Shown: piece after piece, positions 34,837 to 47,523 of the stretch
Layout: every line of letters begins with the position of its first letter
Position numbering within the stretch: position 1 is the first letter of the stretch
Source of the DNA: Aquatica leii
Lineage: Eukaryota > Arthropoda > Insecta > Coleoptera > Lampyridae
Direction of reading: 5' to 3'
Length of the DNA: 64,000 nucleotides
Assembly: GCA_035610365.1 (NCBI GenBank)
Contig: CM069433.1
Coordinates: forward strand, 131,210,545-131,274,544
Notes under the pieces: model-generated
The model's input: only the letters and a program-made list of their open reading frames with translations
Told to the model about the DNA's origin: nothing
Databases searched by the model: none
Made by a program: the position numbers and the translations under genes

Positions 34837-34989
34837 GGTGGGTTGCACAAAGCAAATCAAAAATGAGCAAGTGATTATTTCTGAAATCAATTGTTACATC
34901 ACCAATAAACGTGGTTTCATTGGATATGTAGCAATTGTTTTGAAAAATAATCAGTTGTTATATTTTTAATTTGCTTTGTGCAACCCGCC
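34837..34989. mobile_element. Palindromic MITE, 153 bp
   Basis: The two halves are inverted copies of each other over about 70 bp (ggtgggttgcacaaagcaaa at the left, its complement at the right end). Only a short unpaired centre separates them. It is flanked by TA on both sides, the target duplication of Tc1/mariner-type elements. It sits 73 bp after an Ir25a exon. Confidence 0.8.
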
Positions 34990-37009
34990 TATTGTCTTGT
35001 ATTTTCTGAGATACCTATGATTACGCATTTTCTCAGAGTGTCAGTTTGTCAAGCCTCAAAAAACTTTCTAAAAAATTTTTGATGACGACCTGAGTTTAAA
35101 TTCTTGTTAGCAACATTAGTTATTTTACTTTTTGCTTGGTTTTATTCCTTTTTTACAAATCTTTGTATATTTTTATATTTTATTTAAGGTAAAGTTTCAT
35201 GAACGTCAAAAACAATATCGTAAACTGCTGCTCTTTGCTCTTAGAAATTAGTCTTTTTATTGGAATTTCATGTTAACGTACTGCAACTTATTGTATAAGT
35301 TTTAAATTAATAGAACAGACTAGGTAAAATATAAAAAAAAACTGCGCAGGTTACAGTAGCATTTGGTCAGAATTAACCGAGACTTCTTAGTTGACTTTTC
35401 CTATGAAAGTAGTTGTCACAAGTCGACACACTAGCTTTATTTTTTGAAAAACGTCTTCATTTGTAAAAACTCCTAAGATGAATGAATTCTACTCGTACAA
35501 CTAGAACTTTAAGTTTGTGCCATCTATGAGATGGTAAGCACAATCATCGCAACGTGTAGTGTCATTATTAATAATTAAAAAAAAACTGTCAACACTACCA
35601 TATCAAAAATTACCGTTTATATATCTAACTTATTTAAGAACAAGTAATAGTTACAGTTATTAGGAAGCAAACCATATACAAATAGTGGGTAAAATGGCCG
35701 TATTTTTTTTTAACTATAGAGTTTGATAAACTGAACATTTTCAGCAAAAATGACCTGGTTGATAAAAAAAGGCTTAATATGACAGCTCCAGAAGCAAAAT
35801 TTTAATAAAACATATTAGCGATTCTTTAGAATAAATCTGTGCACGCCTCTAGACTGAGCACCCCTCAAACCGCGCCTGTACCAAATTTTATCGAAAAATT
35901 TTTAAGTAATAACGATTTTGTAGAAAAATTAAAAATGCACACTAAGTAATAATTTATTTTCAAAAATTCATAGTTTGCTATGGAAAATAATTAAAGTGTA
36001 TATAATGTCAAATAAATAAAGCCTAAACCGATATTAGAACTTGTTTGTACTTAATACAAATTACATTATTAATCATTGTCAAAATCGGTGTAATTTATGA
36101 AGTTCAGATAACAAGATAGAAACCACCAAACCACCAAGCTTTACTACCATACTGGCTAACTCAAGATCTGGTGGCTCTTAAAAGTGCCACAAGGTTTCAT
36201 ACACAATTGCTAATATATTTCTTCTCACGCTTTATTGTTTGATTTGCGTGACACCAGAGGAATTTGTAGTATCAGCAAGTACATACATGTTTTTGTGTGA
36301 CAGTATGTATACACTATACAGTACAGGGTTACGCACATAATACCATCTATTTTACGTGATGCATCTTCTCAAACCACGTTGTTGATATTCATTTTGGTGT
36401 TATCAAATACCAATAGCACAAAAAAAAACGGTGAATATTATGATTATGGTTTGTGAAAGAAACGACTGTTCTTTTCTAGAAACTAAGGTTTGTTATTATG
36501 TTGTCGTTGCTAATTATATTAGAAACGTGTCCTTTTTTATTCTGTTTTAATACGTCATTCATCTAGAACTGACATTCAGTTCGCAAAGGTTTGAATAAGT
36601 GCGTCGTTGACATTATTCACTGTACTATATTTTTTCTCCCCAGTTGTATGATAATATTTATTTCGTATTTTTTAATTCTATAAGTAGTAGTATCGTGCGT
36701 CAAAAACTACTAAGGTATTTCAGCTACTAAACGTTTTGTAATCTTTTGTTTCCAGAATTGCACACTTTAATTTTAATATCGGAAGACACCAAGCTGCGCG
36801 AGGAATGTGACGTCAGAGTGTAAAACCCAACTTGAAAATATAAGTTTTCAAAAAATTTAAAAAAATTGTAGTTTATTTAATTAATACTAAACAGCTTAAG
36901 ATTTGTTAGTACAACAAAACTACAGTTACTTTAATATCTTAAAACTATAGAATTCATTATTTCAGTTGCAAAAATTAGAAAATACATATTCTAAGCAGTT
37001 ACGTAAGTT

Positions 37010-37390
37010 TCATTAGCACTCAAAATCAGATGTACAGTCGAGGTCTTTTTCGGAAGTATCACCAGCTACGTGTACTATTAACTTTTCATATTCAGTATCC
37101 ACATGTTCCAATACTGTAGTTTGGTTTGTTTAATTTTATTAAGTTATATAATTCTGGTTTTGTTAATTTTTCGTAATGCGAGCTCTTCCATTAACCTGGT
37201 ACTCATTTCGTCATGTCGAAATTAGATGTTTCTCAGCTGACATGTTATGGTAACTTGCATTTGCCCATTACAATTACAGTATTCTGTGGCAAATTAGGTA
37301 GCAATTGGTTCTCAATCCACCTTTTATAATTTTGCCGATTTAATATCAATAAAGCATTGTCGATAAAACACATTTCAAATCCTAAAATAA
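37010..37390 (-). pseudogene. DDE transposase fragment (DDE_3/Tc1-IS630-like)
   Basis: The minus-strand translation gives NYKRWIENQLLPNLPQNTVI, VMGKC and later LTKPELYNLIKLNKPNYS. This resembles the NLPxNSVIVxDNA block and the following linker of insect DDE endonuclease-type transposases. The catalytic Asp of that block reads Gly. Stops are present and neither the beginning nor the end of the protein is present. Confidence 0.55.
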
Positions 37391-39404
37391 ATAATGGTAA
37401 ATGAGAAATTTAATATGAAAAACTCGTGTAAACATACCACCACGTACTATAATACTACTATAATATAATAAGTACTATAATAAGTTTTTCCTTTTGTTAC
37501 TGGTGTTACCTCTACGTGATTCATCACAAATGAACTTGTTTTACCGCAATCAATTGCATGACCCTGTTTTCAGATATGTAGTACAACGTTACTTTTAGAA
37601 TTTCAAAAAACTACCTAATAAAAATAAAATCGTGTAAAACAAAATAATTCTTTGTAGGTACTAATAAATTATATTTTACCTTGTGAATTTTAGTTTCCTT
37701 TTAAAAACGCTGTATATGTTCCAAATAATCTCTCTAGCATCCTTCGATAACACAAGCCGTTTCTTTACAAGAGTAGACGTACTTGCTGAGCACATTATAA
37801 GAAACTACAAAAGATTTCCTTAATATATTTAACTTTAATAACAATTAAAAGAGCTTACCTTTAAAATAAATACAAACAGCAAAATCATTTTTTGTAAAAT
37901 AAGTAGAGTACGTAATTTCCAGTAAATGTTTTTACATGTACTGTAATATCTTTATTTTTCTCATATCGTTACTACATCTTTTTCTAATTTAAAAATGCGT
38001 TTCTGCGCTGGTGTCATCCGATCTTAATTTTATTATAACTTCTTAATTTTGTAAACAAGATGTTAGGTAAAAACGTAAGCTCTCCACCCAGTAACTCCAC
38101 AGCAAAGAAAGGTGACGGGAACTCAAAGTTTTGGAGAGGGGAGTGGATAAAGTAACTAATAAATTTCAGCTTATCTTCGATGTGTTGATTATAATCGGTT
38201 AAAAAGGCGCGAATACAAGGAAAAGACTACAGGTGCTCGTTTTTACCTGACAACACTACAAAATTTTAAATACAGAAAAAAGGTACTTACGTGTTTATAG
38301 TGCATCCTCTAAAAAACTGGAAAGTAAAGCAATAAGTATACCGCCGTAATATGAAAAATAGACTGCGTAGGTTACATTTGGTATTACAATCGAACGGTAG
38401 ATTTTGCGGATACAGGTAGTAAAAATAGCTGTCAAAGTCTTAAAAATAGATTTTACATCCTATCTGCAATAAAATTTTTAATTTTTCAGATTTGATCATT
38501 TCACTACTAAAATTGATTGTTATGGTAGAACACTATAAATCTACTGAATGGATCTGCTAAGGTAAGAGATCCAAAAATTGTGTGTATGTATCGGATACAT
38601 TCGGTCACAGTTTGGTACATGTATCTGTATTAACGAACGCTCTCGGTGCAGAGCGGTGTGGAGCGTTCTAATTATCGTAAACGGCTAATGCGCGCTAAAC
38701 TTCCAACTTCATGTGATATTTAAATTAAATCTAAAAGCCGGACAGGTGCGCTGATAAATGTTCAAGATATTTCACCAACGAAAAATATTATGCATTTGAC
38801 TTCCCTATTTAATATTTAACAGTAACGAATATGTTTGCATTTCATAAACAACAATAATTACATGAGCTCGTGCATTTAGTAAACGACTATTAACAATAAT
38901 TCCTGAGTTTTAGCTGTAATTAAAAGAATTCATGAAGTTATCATGTGACACTAATACAATGCTATAAGAACAAAAGCAAATACCTCAATGCAAAATACAA
39001 ATGCACCCTCAGCGATTCTTTCACATTCAAGAATTGAATTTTTAATAGACTTCAATCAAATATACGGATGTTCAAAGATTCTTAAGTAAAAAGTTTCACT
39101 GAGAATTTCGTTAACACGTACTAGCGTTTTAGTTTAATATTTAAAATGCAAATACGTAGACGTTAATAGAAGAGGGAGTAAATTTAATATTTCCAACGGA
39201 GTTTGAACTGAGCAAAATTTATACAAAGCAAGAAAACATAAAAAGGTTTTTTAACATAACAAAGTTTCCGTAGTGAGTTTATATAAACTACTTGATGATC
39301 TAAAGAATTATTGACTTTCAAAAGAATTTTAAGCCTATGGACACTTTTCTTATAATTATAATGTAGCAGACTAGTTTAACATTTAAACATTTTTTTTTTG
39401 GATT

Positions 39405-39500
39405 TGGAATGTACATTATTATCTAGTGCAGTTTTAACAATACGGTAACTATGACTATTATGGCCGTCAAACATGAGAACAACTGCACGATTTTGTAAAT
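39405..39500 (-). pseudogene. Pogo/Tigger-like DDE fragment
   Basis: A minus-strand frame reads VVLMFDGHNSHSYRIVKTAL and DNNV. This resembles the second catalytic Asp block (xDGHxSH) of pogo-like DDE_1 transposases. The flanks are too degraded to extend it. Confidence 0.45.
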
Positions 39501-40521
39501 TATGGAATTATAAATCCAACACTAAACGATTCAAAATATTGTAATTCCTCTATATATGGGTAGTAAAAGCATGTATCAGCACGTCTACAAAGTACATATG
39601 GTTTACAAAAATTCCGATAGAAATAGCTCGATTAAACGTAGGACGTGGCAGTATAAATTATTGTTTCTTAATATGACGTTAGAGGAACGAAAAATCTATA
39701 TTTTGATATACATTTTATTGTATCATGTTTATAATAAACGAACTTATGATGATATAAAATGTATTTAAACATAGTAAAGTTAATTTATAAACTAATGGTT
39801 TTTCGCAAACAGCACAGATTGTATTAACTTTTTTTATCCTTTTTGACACTTCTGTTGTATCTATCTGTCTAAGTGGCATCTTTTCCTGTATATTTTTTAT
39901 CTGAGCCTCTTGGTAGTTCTTCTAGTTTATGCTGCATTTTATTATGGTCTTTGTTTTGTGTCTCATTGGACACCCCGATGTTAGAATTATGAATTTCTAA
40001 CAAACTTTTTATAAGATATTGTCTCAGTTACAACATAGTGAATTGGTAATTTGTAGAAAGTTGGGAATTATACAATGTAAGGGTATTAACTATCCATGCT
40101 CCACAAACAACTTCTACTATTAGTTTTTTATACCAAGTAAGATAGTTACGAAGGCTATAATAGCTGGATAGCTGATAGGAAATATCGACACCTTTTTTCA
40201 TTCATCTTGTTGAAAGAAAATAATTTAAAAAGTCTTATGAATTTGCGGAATTGCATAAAACTGTATAAAATCTTGTGAAATTTAATGACTCATCAAATTT
40301 TAATTAGTTTGAATAAGACTATACAAAAAACAACAACGTGAAACAGTCACTTTAACTCGATTAAGAATTAATCACACATGCTTAACCTTAGATTTAACGA
40401 TCGGACGCATAACTGAGAATTGCGAAGAAATCAAGAAAAGTAAAAAAAATTATACAATGTCACAGAAACTATAACATACATATTGAAATCAAAATTCAAA
40501 GGGAAAAGAACGAATGCTATT

Positions 40522-40703
40522 ACTGATGCGCCCAAACAACTTTCTAAATATTTTTAAACATACTAATCTATTTACAACATATCTTACAAAAATGTTAATA
40601 TTTATAACAATTGCACTTAGACAAAAAAGTATGGTTAGCGCTACATTTTAGTTCCTGTCTCAGTAATGAGAAGCGCTGATAATTTCTGAAGAGGCGTCAT
40701 TAG
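40522..40703 (+). mobile_element. Small MITE with ACTGATGCGCC-type ends, copy 2
   Basis: It is homologous to 13384-13531. Left end actgatgcgcccaaac, interior gcgctacattttagttcctg and gcgctgataatttct, inverted right end gaggcgtcattag. It lies 110 bp from a Tc1-like transposase relic, which may or may not be related. Confidence 0.6.
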
Positions 40704-40814
40704 CGGCCTGCAGTATTAGCTATCCATATTGTTATAGAGATCAGTGGTTTTAGTAATTAATGTAGTAACCGTTATTGGTCGTACATTGTTATAAACGTTC
40801 AATCATGCTATCTA

Positions 40815-41470
40815 TTAAAATTTGACAAATGTTACTTCCTCGGAAGCTTTCCCAAATTCTACCATGTTGAACAAAAGGTGGTACCGTTCCAGTTTCTTAC
40901 TACGTGGCTCCATAGATTTTCTATTGGGTTGAGATCGGGGGACTTGCTGGGCCAACGTAGCAACTCTATCATGGTTATCTTTAAACCAGTCGGAAACTTG
41001 TCTAACAGTGTAAAAACTGCAATTATCTTGCACAAAAGTTATGTGCTCGTCTCTATTCTCTTCGGAATATAAAATATTTAATGTTGGTAAAAGCACGTTT
41101 TCTAAAACTTCAACATGTCTTAGAGAATTAAAAGCTGGCGGTGACACTTGTACAAGTTCTCCAGGCTTAGCGCTGTGCATCCAACCCCACAAACCCGTAG
41201 ATATATTTTTGCTTGCTTCTGGCAGGCATTCTGTAGTGAATTTCATTTTCGTGAAAACGTCTAGCTGTTGTTTAGGGACTGCAACGTATTTGCAATTGCT
41301 CCTTAACTTGCTAACAACTTGTAAATGGAGTTTCATTAATAAAATTTAAGATGTCTATATCTTTTGCCGTAGTAGTTACGCGTGGTCGGCCCGAACGATA
41401 CGTAGCCTCCGCCTGCTTTGTAACAATCTTTCTATCTTCGTATTTGCCTTCAACACTCGTAGTTTCTAAT
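40815..41470 (-). pseudogene. Tc1-like transposase relic
   Basis: The minus strand reads YRSGRPRVTTTAKDIDILNF (linker, about 41,390-41,430) and then a 173-codon open frame with KFTTECLPEASK, GLWGWMHSAKPGEL, VLENVLLPTLNILY and ITFVQDNCSFYTVRQVSDWF. VQDN is the second catalytic Asp box of Tc1 transposases. After it a frameshift blurs the SPDLNPIE box into VPRSQPNRKSMEP. The DNA-binding N-terminus and terminal repeats were not found. Inside the Ir25a intron, antisense to it. Confidence 0.8.
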
Positions 41471-42068
41471 TAGAGGTATATAGGTGGAATATTTTAAAAT
41501 ACGATTGTATAGTAAAATCAGAAAAAATTTAAACACTTTTCAAGAGAAACAAAATTAAAATAATAAAGCATTGCATGGCACCAACAAAAAGAGAGGTTCA
41601 AATAAACATAAAAATTGTGACAAAAAATAAAATTAAAAAAAATATATATAAAAATAGTAAATAAAAAATTTAAAATGACAAGAAAAAACATATACGCGTT
41701 AATTTTAAATTTTAGGACTATTATCACTATTATAAAGTTTTGCATATTCAAAGTTTTATTTTTAGAGTACAAAATAAATCTTAATATATACCTATCAATA
41801 TGAATTACCCAAACTTTTATAGTTAATTATAGTTAGTCACTGAAAATTTATTCAAAATATTTCTTAATTTACTTGAAAAAATTCCAAAATAAATACTCAC
41901 CGAAAGATTACAACGACGAGATACTGATTGATAATTCATTATCCAATAATAATTTTCTTCTTGCGCTATATATTTAGGTATTTATCTAAATAATCACACA
42001 TCATTATAAAACATGAGATGTGTAAAAACAGAGTACAGTGTAATTTCCGAGTTTCTATAATATCAGTC

Positions 42069-42074
42069 TTTATT
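42069..42074 (-). terminator. Polyadenylation signal of the TMEM53-like gene
   Basis: AATAAA on the minus strand, about 48 nt after the stop codon at 42122. No other signal is closer except one inside the coding end. Confidence 0.5.
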
Positions 42075-42121
42075 AATAGAGAAATCAGAAATTTATATCT
42101 AAGTACTCAGAGTGTTCCTGA

Positions 42122-43023
42122 TTATAACTTAGCATGTAATTTATTTTTATTGGAAATGACACCAACATCATTTAAAAAAAATTTTAATTTCTCTATGTAT
42201 TCAGTACGATGACGTTGGTAATGTTCCACATGAGGTGATGTATCCCAGCATTGCCAGTACACCTTAATTCCAGAATTTTCCGAATTCTCTTTTAAACATA
42301 AATTGGACTTCTCTGCTCCCACTGAATCTGTTTTACTGAGAGACCACAATGCGGGAGCTTTGACTATATCACTATGAAATAGTTGACTTGCTACTTTATC
42401 AAAGGTTTTCATGTGGTATAAAATATGTTGTTTCATTGCATTTTGTAATACTAGATTTTTTGGAAACAATGCCATAGGAAATCCATAACAAAATTCAGAT
42501 ATGTCAGCAGCACTATCCCATATTTGTCCCAAAATTTTATTTAAAATGTGTTGAAATTGAGATTGATTCTGTGATATTCTTACTAAGATTTCACCCCATT
42601 GGTAACCGCTTACTGAAAATCCATGTACTATTAACGGAGTACACCTTGTGTTTACATCAAGAAATGTATCAACTTCGTTAGCAATTACGTGAGATCCTTT
42701 TCTAGGCCATAACATCTGCCACGGTGTCATGTTAATGCTAAGAACATCAAAACCGTGCTCCATATACAAATCAGCAAATTTAAACAGGTGCTTACGTTTA
42801 GCATCCACGAAAGTAAAATAACTAATGGTTTATCAAAGTTACCACATACTTTAAAATTTGGTACTTCCGATATTTTGTTTTTACTAATTAGCTCTAAGTT
42901 TTTCGAGATGTGTACAGTTGAAAAGTTTCTTTTGTTTATGTGAGTTATGATTGCGCCTAAACTTTTTTTTCGAGTATTAATTAAGTTGTTAGTTAAAAAT
43001 ACTGAAATCTTTGACATGGACAT
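42122..43023 (-). CDS. TMEM53-like (DUF829) alpha/beta hydrolase, one frameshift
   Basis: This is an uninterrupted minus-strand gene except for one lesion. The first frame (from the ATG at 43023) has a basic, Ser/Thr-rich N-terminus (KISVFLTNNLINTRKKSLGA) that could target mitochondria, then DKPLVILLSW. Near 42,806 the frame must shift to continue AKRKHLFKFADLYMEHGFDV, TPWQMLWP, VHGFSVSGYQWGEIL (nucleophile elbow GFSVSG) and VYWQCWDTSPHVEHYQRHRT to the stop at 42122. This is the full domain order of TMEM53/DUF829 proteins, about 300 residues. Family members compared from memory have three residues between the LLGW-type Trp and the Lys. The observed tggatgct looks like tggatggatgct with one 4-bp repeat lost. 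It could be a pseudogenising deletion or a sequencing error; the rest of the frame shows no decay, so I favour a gene. Confidence 0.85.
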
Positions 43024-44069
43024 TATTTCTTTTAAAGGTCAAGCAACACCAATGTGTAGGTAACAATAAAATGTGCAAAATAGCCAAAGTTCACAATTCA
43101 GAAGAACATTGGAATTTGTACGACAAAGTATTTACGTCAGAAATGCATTACCCGTTTCCAATAAATAATAAGCATAAATGAAAGACGAGGATCGATTTTA
43201 CAAATAACATGCAAACAACCTTTCTATTGTAACTGTGGCATTTGGCCCCCACAAAAAATGATGTAAAATGTCGAATTTTTTATTCGAAAAAAAGTATTAT
43301 TTATTAATCTTTCGTTTCGCATGTAAACGGAAATTTTTTTTTAGAATAAAAGATTATTTTTAACCGATTGTTCTATAGATTAGTCGCTGCTTCAAAAAAC
43401 ATAGTTTTGAGAAAGTAAGTAGATCCAAATGTACTTTTCTTTTTTCACAGGTTACAATCATTGATTCTAAATACCCATTTTGGAAAAAAAAGTAATCATT
43501 TAGGATTCTATTTATTTTGCCCATAATACTTCCAGATGCTATTAGAACGCGTTTATATTGACCACGCCTCCTTTCAAAAAAAATTTGACTGCGGTGTTTT
43601 TTTGCTCGCTTTTTGCCTGACAACATTACCCTCCCCCCCCTTAAAAATTATATATCTACATGCTTGCCACTGGCTCCCACATTTTTTAAAACGTTCCTAC
43701 GCCGTTCAGTTAAGCTACTACAATTAAACCAGTACTCCTTTACCATAATTTATAACGAAGGTTAGTGTATTTGTTGAAAATTGAGGAATAGACAATAAAA
43801 AAATATGATTCCCTAATAAAGCCAGATTTAAATTGATCCAGTAGCTGGATTCAGCGTCACTGGATTGCAGCGCTGGATCGGCATGTGGTACTGGATCAGG
43901 CCGTTTACATTCGTCTAGTAGACATACTGACATTGTTAAGGCGACAACATGTTTTATCAAAAATTAGTGTTTTGCCTTTTATTAAAAAGCAAAGACGATT
44001 AAAGATAATGTCAAAAAAACTTTGTGGGATACTATGCAACAATTGGCTGACATGTTTGAAGAAGAATAG

Positions 44070-44292
44070 TTAAAAGACAAGCGAATTTGGGTGAGCAAAT
44101 GGATTAGTGACAGAAATAGTTCTAGAGCGTTTTAGTTATAAACCAACTAAGAACAGAAGATACCGAGGAATACAGATTAGCTTTGAAAACGACACCAGCA
44201 AATTGTTACAAATTGCTAGATTTAATCGTCAAGATACGTTTATGAGGGATGCCCTGTCGGCTAAATTAAAACTGGAAATAACATTGACTTAA
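44070..44292 (+). pseudogene. PIF/Harbinger transposase N-terminal relic
   Basis: Two plus-strand frames give KDKRIWVSKWISDRNSSR, then INQLRTEDTEEYRLALKTTP and YKLLDLIV, and DTFMRDALSAKLKLEITLT at the end. These correspond to the conserved start of Harbinger-type nucleases (RxWVRxW, LxxED...YRxxL, MRxAIPxxxKLxxTLR). There are two frame changes and no catalytic domain. Confidence 0.7.
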
Positions 44293-45394
44293 AGTACTGT
44301 AGTTACGTCCTCCTTTAATATTGAATTAATGACTATATTGTAGAAAGTTTTTCACTACGAGGGGAATTTAAACCAAGCTTTTGTATATCTGGCTTAACAT
44401 ATTGTTAGATATTTTATTATTAAAACTAATTTATTTAAACTACGAAAAATATTTTTACTTATACTAAAAATATGCACACTTTTAAATTAACCGAACTAAT
44501 TAAATCTAATAATATTTAATAAAAACACTTACAGTATAATTTATATATAGCGCTATCACTGACACGAAGATAAGATAAGGTCACACACTTGTTTAGCACT
44601 TGTTTACGTTAAAGTCACGTACCAGATGATTCACCGTAGGTTTATCTCACACGCGTTAACGACTTTATTTAGACTTGAATAACTGCTGTCTTCGCATTAA
44701 GGAAAATAACTGACCCACGATTTGTTTGTTCCGTATTTATACACATTTTGGAAATCCTTCTCGAGTGTTCTATATCTTTCGGTATACGTTCTAGAAGATG
44801 GATAACAACTTCGAGAAGGCTCTTAAATTTGAGAACGTTTCAATATTATCAAGAACAATAAAAGAATTTGAACTTTCTATAATTTTTCTTGTTGTTAACT
44901 AATATCAAAAAATATATACTAATTATGAATATATGCTTTTGAGTACATCCCAACTTTTTGCGTTTATTTCTTGTTAATAAGCCAGTTAAGAAAAAAAACA
45001 AAGATTATTATACTAATTACACAATTATGTATTTTATTCGATTTTATCTACAATATTTAAAAATATTGGAAATTATTACAAAAATAAATAAACAATGATA
45101 TATGAATTTTTTTATAAATTTTCGGTGTTTATTGCTACATTCTTGTAGATTTTTGTAGTTCTACAGTAATTATAACATTAGTTAAATATATAAGGATAAG
45201 GCATTATTTAATTTGTTTGATGACAACTATAACAGTTGAAATGATTATGAAAATACTAATTTTCATCAGAATTTGCTTTAGAATATCAATTATTGAAATA
45301 TAGTATTACATACATTTTTTAACATCTAACAGCACCGAACTTACTTTTTCAAACGTCTACGTGTATCTAATTTTATCAAAAAAAATTTAAAACG

Positions 45395-45468
45395 TTTCGA
45401 CGGGCCGCAACCTGTGAATTGGCGGGCCGCATTCGGCCCCCAGGCCGCGTGTTTGACATGCCTGTTTT
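45395..45468 (-). mobile_element. hAT transposon terminus relic
   Basis: Read on the minus strand, caggcatgtcaaacacgcgg, then cctgggggccgaatgcggcc and a second ggccc-type block, closely resembles the termini of a hAT family widespread in animals. The GC-rich end stands out in AT-rich intron DNA. No transposase is attached, and the other end was not found. Confidence 0.55.
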
Positions 45469-47117
45469 AAGGCCTGAGCTTCTTTTTTGACGGCGATTGT
45501 ACAAGCAATCTAGCAATCTCTAAAAATTAAGTTACAAAAATTGGAGGTAATGTTTTTTTAAATATTAAAAATCTTTGAAACAAAGAGTTATTACTTTATT
45601 AATGAATTACAATTTTTTTAATTAGTTGCGTTTTAAGTTTAGTAAAATTAGTTATATAAATGATTGTATGTGCATAAATTCAAATAAATTCAAGTTTGGT
45701 ACAATATTAATTATTCGTATAATTACATTTAAAAAAAAATCAAACCAGCTATGTATGTTATTTGTTTACATTGATTCTATCCAAAATCCATTGTACTTGA
45801 ATTGTATGCCATTTAAAAAAAAGATCTATTAAGCTTACTTATATACGTTATTTAAAGCTTAAATTAAAAGTTAATATACTTAATACCAGTAGAAAAAAAA
45901 AACACTTTTTTTAACTAGAAGCTACTGTTTTACTTAAATAGATAAGCTAAGCTATAGCAACTTTATACACAAGTAGTGATTTTAGTTATAATCCACCACC
46001 TACTTAATACATATTTTACGTTTTATTGATAGGTACAGAAATAACTATAAAAAACAGATATATTTTTGTTTTTTGTATATACACTATATAAAACTAATTC
46101 ATTTAATTAATAATAATAAATTAAATGAACTAATAATAAAAATTAAATGCAGCTTAAAAAAAGTATTCGTGTGCTTGCAGTAATCAATTTTTAATTTTAC
46201 CGAAAATCTATAATTTATTTTCTAGAAAAGAAATTTTATCAAAAATCAGCTTTATAGTTTTCGATCTTGTGTTGACCACAATCAAATTATCCATTAAAAA
46301 AATGTATTATATAATAACATAATTTTTGTATACGCTTTGTTTTGTATTTATAATTTGAATTGAAATTTCTAGCTGTTCGAATCGAGATACTTAATGATTT
46401 GGATATTTTTTCAGTAAGACTCTTAGTAATTAAGTATTTATACTTTTTTCCGTTTGATCAGTTTGGTTATAATAATTCTGAGTAGTACTCAAAATATTTG
46501 GCAAAAAACTATATTAAATTTAAAATTGACTCTACATTAAAATTATTCGACGGTTTTACTCCTTTGACTGTCATACGTCTGGACTGTAGTACATAAATGA
46601 TTATAATTTAAACATGATTAGTGTACGTATGTATGTATATTTTTAAATAAATAAACCTTGACTTACAATTCTACAGGCATTAATTTTTATCGATTACAAT
46701 ATGTACATATATACATGACAAAGTATAAATTATGTTTCCTACAAATTGTTATAGAAACTTTAGTTAAAGAATTCTGAAACAATGATTATGTTGTAGCGGT
46801 TGTTAATTTAAATTATCTATGTAACGTGTATTTGAGCGATAATTATCTTATAAGAAAGCATTAATTTCGTTCTATAGATTCTTTCCTTAATATTAATTTT
46901 ACAAAAAGTGGTCGACTCACAACATTTTTTTCTTCAAATAATATATATCTTATTCAAGAATTTCTATATTTATATATTTTGATTTGTATTTGTTAATAGA
47001 TTCATTGAATTATACCTAACAAGGTCCTGCTGGAAGAAAATGTTTAAATATTTGATATTATGTTAAGTAAGATCATAAAGTACAAAAACTGTTTGGCACA
47101 TCGTCCGTAGACTGCCA

Positions 47118-47523
47118 CTACGACTCAGAGGTAGTAAATGATTAAAATTTCAAAGAAAAGGAACAAAGGTGAACACATTTTTCTACCACCTCGTTAACAT
47201 ATCGACGGGCGTTCATATTGCCTCAGATAAATACCTAACGAGATTTACTTACATAGGCTATAACACCCGCAACCTACACCACTCTAAAAGTTGATGTCGG
47301 TGTTGAGCCATCAGTAATTTTTGCGCTGTCGCACTCTAGGCACAATCACACTCTCAAAACACGCTGAACAGAAGAACCATAAGAGATGACACATTAAAAT
47401 TAACTAAAACTTGCACGAAATACACACGATAATGAAGTAGTAGAAACAAAACAAACGTAAGATATGGTACTACCACTTGATCCATTGGAATAAAATTTTA
47501 ATCATTTACTATCTCTGAGTAGC
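47118..47523 (-). mobile_element. Tc1-like relic with short terminal inverted repeats
   Basis: The word actcagaggtagtaaatgat at 47123 is repeated inverted at about 47,500-47,520, giving a 27-bp terminal repeat. On the minus strand NMNARRYVNEVVEKCVHLC follows a degraded VAGVIAYVSKSR segment, the Tc1 block between catalytic residues one and two. The element is about 400 bp, so most of the transposase has been deleted. Confidence 0.65.

Noticed and set aside
46375..46395. ttcgaatcgaga as a tRNA B box
   Set aside because: No A box at a suitable distance and no cloverleaf can be drawn.
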